NCBI GenBank assembly: GCA_033980235.1
Contig: CM067065.1
Span: 4,191,847 to 4,255,846, forward strand
Direction of reading: 5' to 3'
Source: Diadema setosum
Taxonomy: Eukaryota; Echinodermata; Echinoidea; Diadematoida; Diadematidae
Length of the DNA: 64,000 bases
In this document: positions 61,378 to 64,000 of the stretch, piece by piece
Position numbering within the stretch: position 1 is the first letter of the stretch
Layout of the letters: every line of letters begins with the position of its first letter
Made by a program: the position numbers and the translations under genes
Notes under the pieces: model-generated
What the model was told of the DNA's origin: nothing
Database searches by the model: none
What the model saw: only the letters and a program-made list of their open reading frames with translations

Positions 61378-61833
61378 GTTATAATTTTCACCATATGGGG
61401 TGCAGAAAGGTAACCCTATATAGAGACGTGTGCAAATTGTATTGCATCCTATATTGCGGTGACTTTATCACCCCATAGGGTGCAAAATTACAACAATAAC
61501 AATATGAACCATAATGGGTGCAGGTATGAGGTGCAGAAAGGGAACCCTGTATAGAGGTCCATATTTGCACCTTATAGGGTGTTGAATATAGGGTGCTAAA
61601 TAAGCACCCCCCAAAATAGAACCCTAAATGGAGCCGCTGGTGTTACAACGATATGAACCCTATTGGGTGCAGAAAGGGAACCCAATGGAGGGGTGCAAAT
61701 ATGCACCATATATGGTGTTAAATATAGGGTGCTAAATAAGCACCCCCAAAAATAGAACCCTAAATGGAGCCGCTGGTGTTACAACGATATGCACCCTGTA
61801 GGGTGCAAATTAGAACCGTAATTTCTCTGTGTG
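61378..61833. repeat. Right subterminal repeat region of the 6.1-kb element
   Basis: GGGTGC, GCACCC and AACCCTA words are dense. A 136-bp unit is tandemly repeated: GGGTGCTAAATAAGCACCCC begins at 61591 and at 61727, each followed by AAAATAGAACCCTAAATGG and AGCCGCTGGTGTTACAACG. Older partial units lie upstream to 61,378. Confidence 0.85.
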
Positions 61834-61947
61834 TATATACATTATGTGTGTCAATATGATGATATTCTCAAATACTCTAGTGGATGTGTTTAAATTAGGT
61901 GAAGAAACATCCGAATACTGATTGCTGAACACGGCCCTCCCCCCAAA

Positions 61948-61950
<3 letters not shown>

Positions 61951-61978
<28 letters not shown>

Positions 61979-62058
61979 CCTCTGTAGAGAGAAACAGAGG
62001 GAGAGGGAGGGGGGGGGGGGGAAGAAGAAGAAGAAAAAGAAGAAGAAGAAGAAGAAGA
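61951..62058. repeat. (CT)n, G-run and (GAA)n compound repeat
   Basis: A CT tract (61951-61980) is followed by GAGA units, a G-run of about 12 (62010-62021) and (GAA)n to 62058. The CT and GA parts could pair. Confidence 0.9.
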
Positions 62059-62066
62059 TAACATTA

Positions 62067-62314
62067 TGACCCGCTACAACAAAAAGTCGCTGACGGGCGA
62101 GCCAAACATGGCCCAGAAAAATGTTATTTTCTGGCCTTTCCTTTGATCAGTTAGCTTCGAAATTTCGGCAGATGATAGAAGATACATTAGACTACAAAAT
62201 TATGTAAAAAACAGAAATCCGAACGTTTTGACAGATTTTGGTGATCTGACTTCAAACTCGATTTTCTCGGCTCACCCGTCAGCGACTTTAGGATCCGTTT
62301 GTTGTAGCGGGTCA
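62067..62314. mobile_element. 248-bp inverted-repeat DNA element
   Basis: The ends TGACCCGCTACAACAAA are perfectly inverted over 17 bp. Next, after eight extra bases in the right arm, AAAGTCGCTGACGGG and GAGCC also match in inverse, so the terminal repeat is about 38 bp long. The interior is AT-rich and non-coding. The flanks (ACATTAT and CATATATA) give no clear target duplication. The superfamily is not recognised. Confidence 0.85.
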
Positions 62315-64000
62315 CATATATAATAAGGTTCGCAGAATATCCCTAGAATGCTTTTCACATCACTGTTATTTCATATGGTTCTAGTTTATCATTAAAAAGA
62401 ATACAAGAGGTCAAGACAAAACAAATCTGTAAAGACACAGGTGGATGACTGGACAAAATAATTACTGAATATAGGTATGAATAGCTAACTAAACACAAAT
62501 AAAAAAAAAAAAACCCTCAACAATTTTTCTTGTGTGCCTTGCTCTTTTGTTTTTTCTAGTGTACTCTCTGCCATTACATGTAATACCTACCCATTGTCAA
62601 TTTTATGTTTTTTTTTTCTTTTCTTTTTTTTTAAGTGCAACGACCGCTCGATTGTTCAGGTGGTCTGGGCACGTAGAACACGTGCTACAGCTCGCACGTG
62701 GATTCTACCATGGAGCCGTTTGTAGTGCCATGATTGTACTATTATACTCAAAGGCACAATCCACTTTATTTTCACTCATTCCTCTTCTTTTTTATGGGAT
62801 AACCTAGGAAGTTGGCGATTCTACCGCCAATTCCCATGGGCACGCTTTTGCCAGAATTGTGTTATTACGGAGCTGACTGAAATAGGCCTAATATCAAAAA
62901 GATGTCATTAGTGTGTGTTGTATTAAATTCCCCTTTATCAGTAAGAAGTAACGATGTGATTCAAAATGCCTATGTACTGGATTTACTATTTGCCTACCGT
63001 ATGATTTTGGAACATACAATGAAAATATTACTTTTACGGAGAAAGCAAGAACAATTGAAGAAACAAAAATTCAGGTATAAAAAAACCCAATTTCTACTTT
63101 ATACGCTAGTGTCACTGTTTTCCCTGATTAGTTCGTGGTATCACCCACAAAAATCTTCAATATTTAAAAGGTATTCCTGGAAACTTTACTGAAAGACACA
63201 CACACACACACACACGCTTTCAAAGTGATATTTGTTTTATTTTCCTTTTCTTACAAAATAAAGCAAAAACAAGCAATGACTTCGTGCAGACGTACAACAA
63301 ACAAACAACAAAGGACTATACAAAAATATACAAATGTTATGATATCATCATATTAAACACTGCAACAGTGCATAAGTCTCACAATAAAAATTCGCGTTTA
63401 TCAACTTGATCAAACTCAAAAACTTCTGCTCGATCGCACAAAATAAACAATTTTATTCATGAAATGACTCACACATGTGAAATACTCATTTACACGCATA
63501 TACATGAGGCTTTTTTTTTTTTTGTCTTTTCCGCTTCTTTTTCGTATCGAAAATCGTATTCTAAGCCCCATGTCACATTCTTGCTTGAAATCATAAGATT
63601 AGCCTCAGATTTCCACCTCGATGCACTTATAAAGACTGCCTTAAAGACAACCAATCCCTTTTGTATGCCCTTTTTTAAAAAAGCGGTGCTATGAGAACTC
63701 ATATGTATTGAAGAAAACACTATCTAGAAACCTGTAAATTTTGAGCTCAAGAGGGTTTTTATTTGTTTAGTTAAATTGACCGTTAAGATTTGAATATTTT
63801 TTTTTCGTACTATGAAAAAAAAAAACGATCTAAACTACTAGTCTAATTTTACAGACCTGTGTGATGCACTTAGTTGCACATGTAGTTCATGTAAGTGGTG
63901 TGTTGTTATTTGCCATCGATTACAAAGTAAGAAAAGCTAGTGAATTCTTCTTTTCTGACAGCTTTAACATGCATATCTTTTGTTCGAAGTAAACGTATCA
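62315..64000. other. AT-rich non-coding stretch at the window end
   Basis: It contains a short (CA)n at 63197-63215, A/T runs and a few E-box-like CACGTG words (near 62,680 and 62,695). No gene is recognised. Confidence 0.5.

Larger units (their letters stand above)
55698..61833. mobile_element. 6.1-kb DNA transposon with subterminal repeats
   Basis: The left end CACACAGAGAAATTA continues as GGGTTCTA. The right end is its inverse over 23 bp with one mismatch. TA flanks both sides (55696-55697 and 61834-61835), fitting a 2-bp target duplication. Inside each end are dense AGGGTTC, GGGTGC and AACCCT words (left about 55,698-55,860; right about 61,378-61,833). CAC-type termini, a 2-bp duplication and subterminal repeats recall CACTA/EnSpm elements, but the ends are not CACTA and no transposase frame is seen, so this is an inference. 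The interior holds a broken coding fragment (57.1-57.7 kb), a fold-back (56.5 kb) and family A copy 5. It is most likely a large non-autonomous element. Confidence 0.75.

Noticed and set aside
55698..61833. Ends of the 6.1-kb element as long terminal repeats of a retrovirus-like element
   Set aside because: The two ends are inverted, not direct, and the flank is a 2-bp TA. No primer-binding site, polypurine tract or reverse transcriptase is seen.

Overview
This window looks like gene-poor eukaryotic DNA, intergenic or deep intronic. It is AT-rich and crowded with microsatellites (TA, CA/GT, GA/CT, CAA, GATA), long A/T runs and about 22 pure G or C runs. There is no operon structure, and I found no convincing intact protein-coding gene, tRNA, rRNA or CRISPR array. 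A tRNA-derived SINE with an AAATC tail, many small inverted-repeat elements and the recurring GTAGGCCTA-type word suggest a marine invertebrate deuterostome. An echinoderm such as a sea urchin is my best guess. That assignment rests on pattern memory, not on a gene.

The interpretable content is mobile DNA. (1) A ~245-bp terminal-inverted-repeat element, called here family A, occurs five times (1.1, 5.1, 12.7, 44.0 and 59.6 kb). It carries 33-bp inverted ends (GAAGAG...) and 4-bp target duplications, and three copies sit inside (TA)n tracts. Four older relatives (15.9, ~19.0, 32.0 and 54.6 kb) share its ends and internal words. (2) A 6.1-kb element spans 55,698-61,833. It has 23-bp inverted ends beginning CACACAGAG, a TA duplication and subterminal GGGTGC/AACCCT repeats. 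Inside it are a frameshifted coiled-coil coding fragment, a 76-bp fold-back and one family A copy. (3) Other elements: a fold-back with TTAGGG-like repeats at 21.3 kb and another at 22.5 kb; a 362-bp element at 25.4 kb with an ACT duplication; a 580-bp element at 40.0 kb holding eight copies of one motif; a 248-bp element at 62.1 kb; a ~506-bp CTCCGCC-ended repeat at 13.6 kb; a SINE at 49.3 kb; and a dispersed pair at 29.5 and 42.8 kb.

Layout. 0-13.6 kb: TA/GA/CA repeats with three family A copies. 13.6-25.8 kb: several small transposons, a long CT tract and the two telomere-like fold-backs. 25.8-39.9 kb: mostly featureless AT-rich DNA with microsatellites and one CpG-bearing cluster of regulatory-type sites near 33.0 kb. 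40-55 kb: the multi-motif element, a SINE, a diverged tandem duplication and scattered repeats. 55.7-62.3 kb: the large transposon followed by the 248-bp element. 62.3-64 kb: unremarkable.

No genes work together here. The coherent story is repeated insertion and nesting of small DNA transposons in a microsatellite-rich region. Family and function assignments marked as inference need genome-wide copies to confirm.
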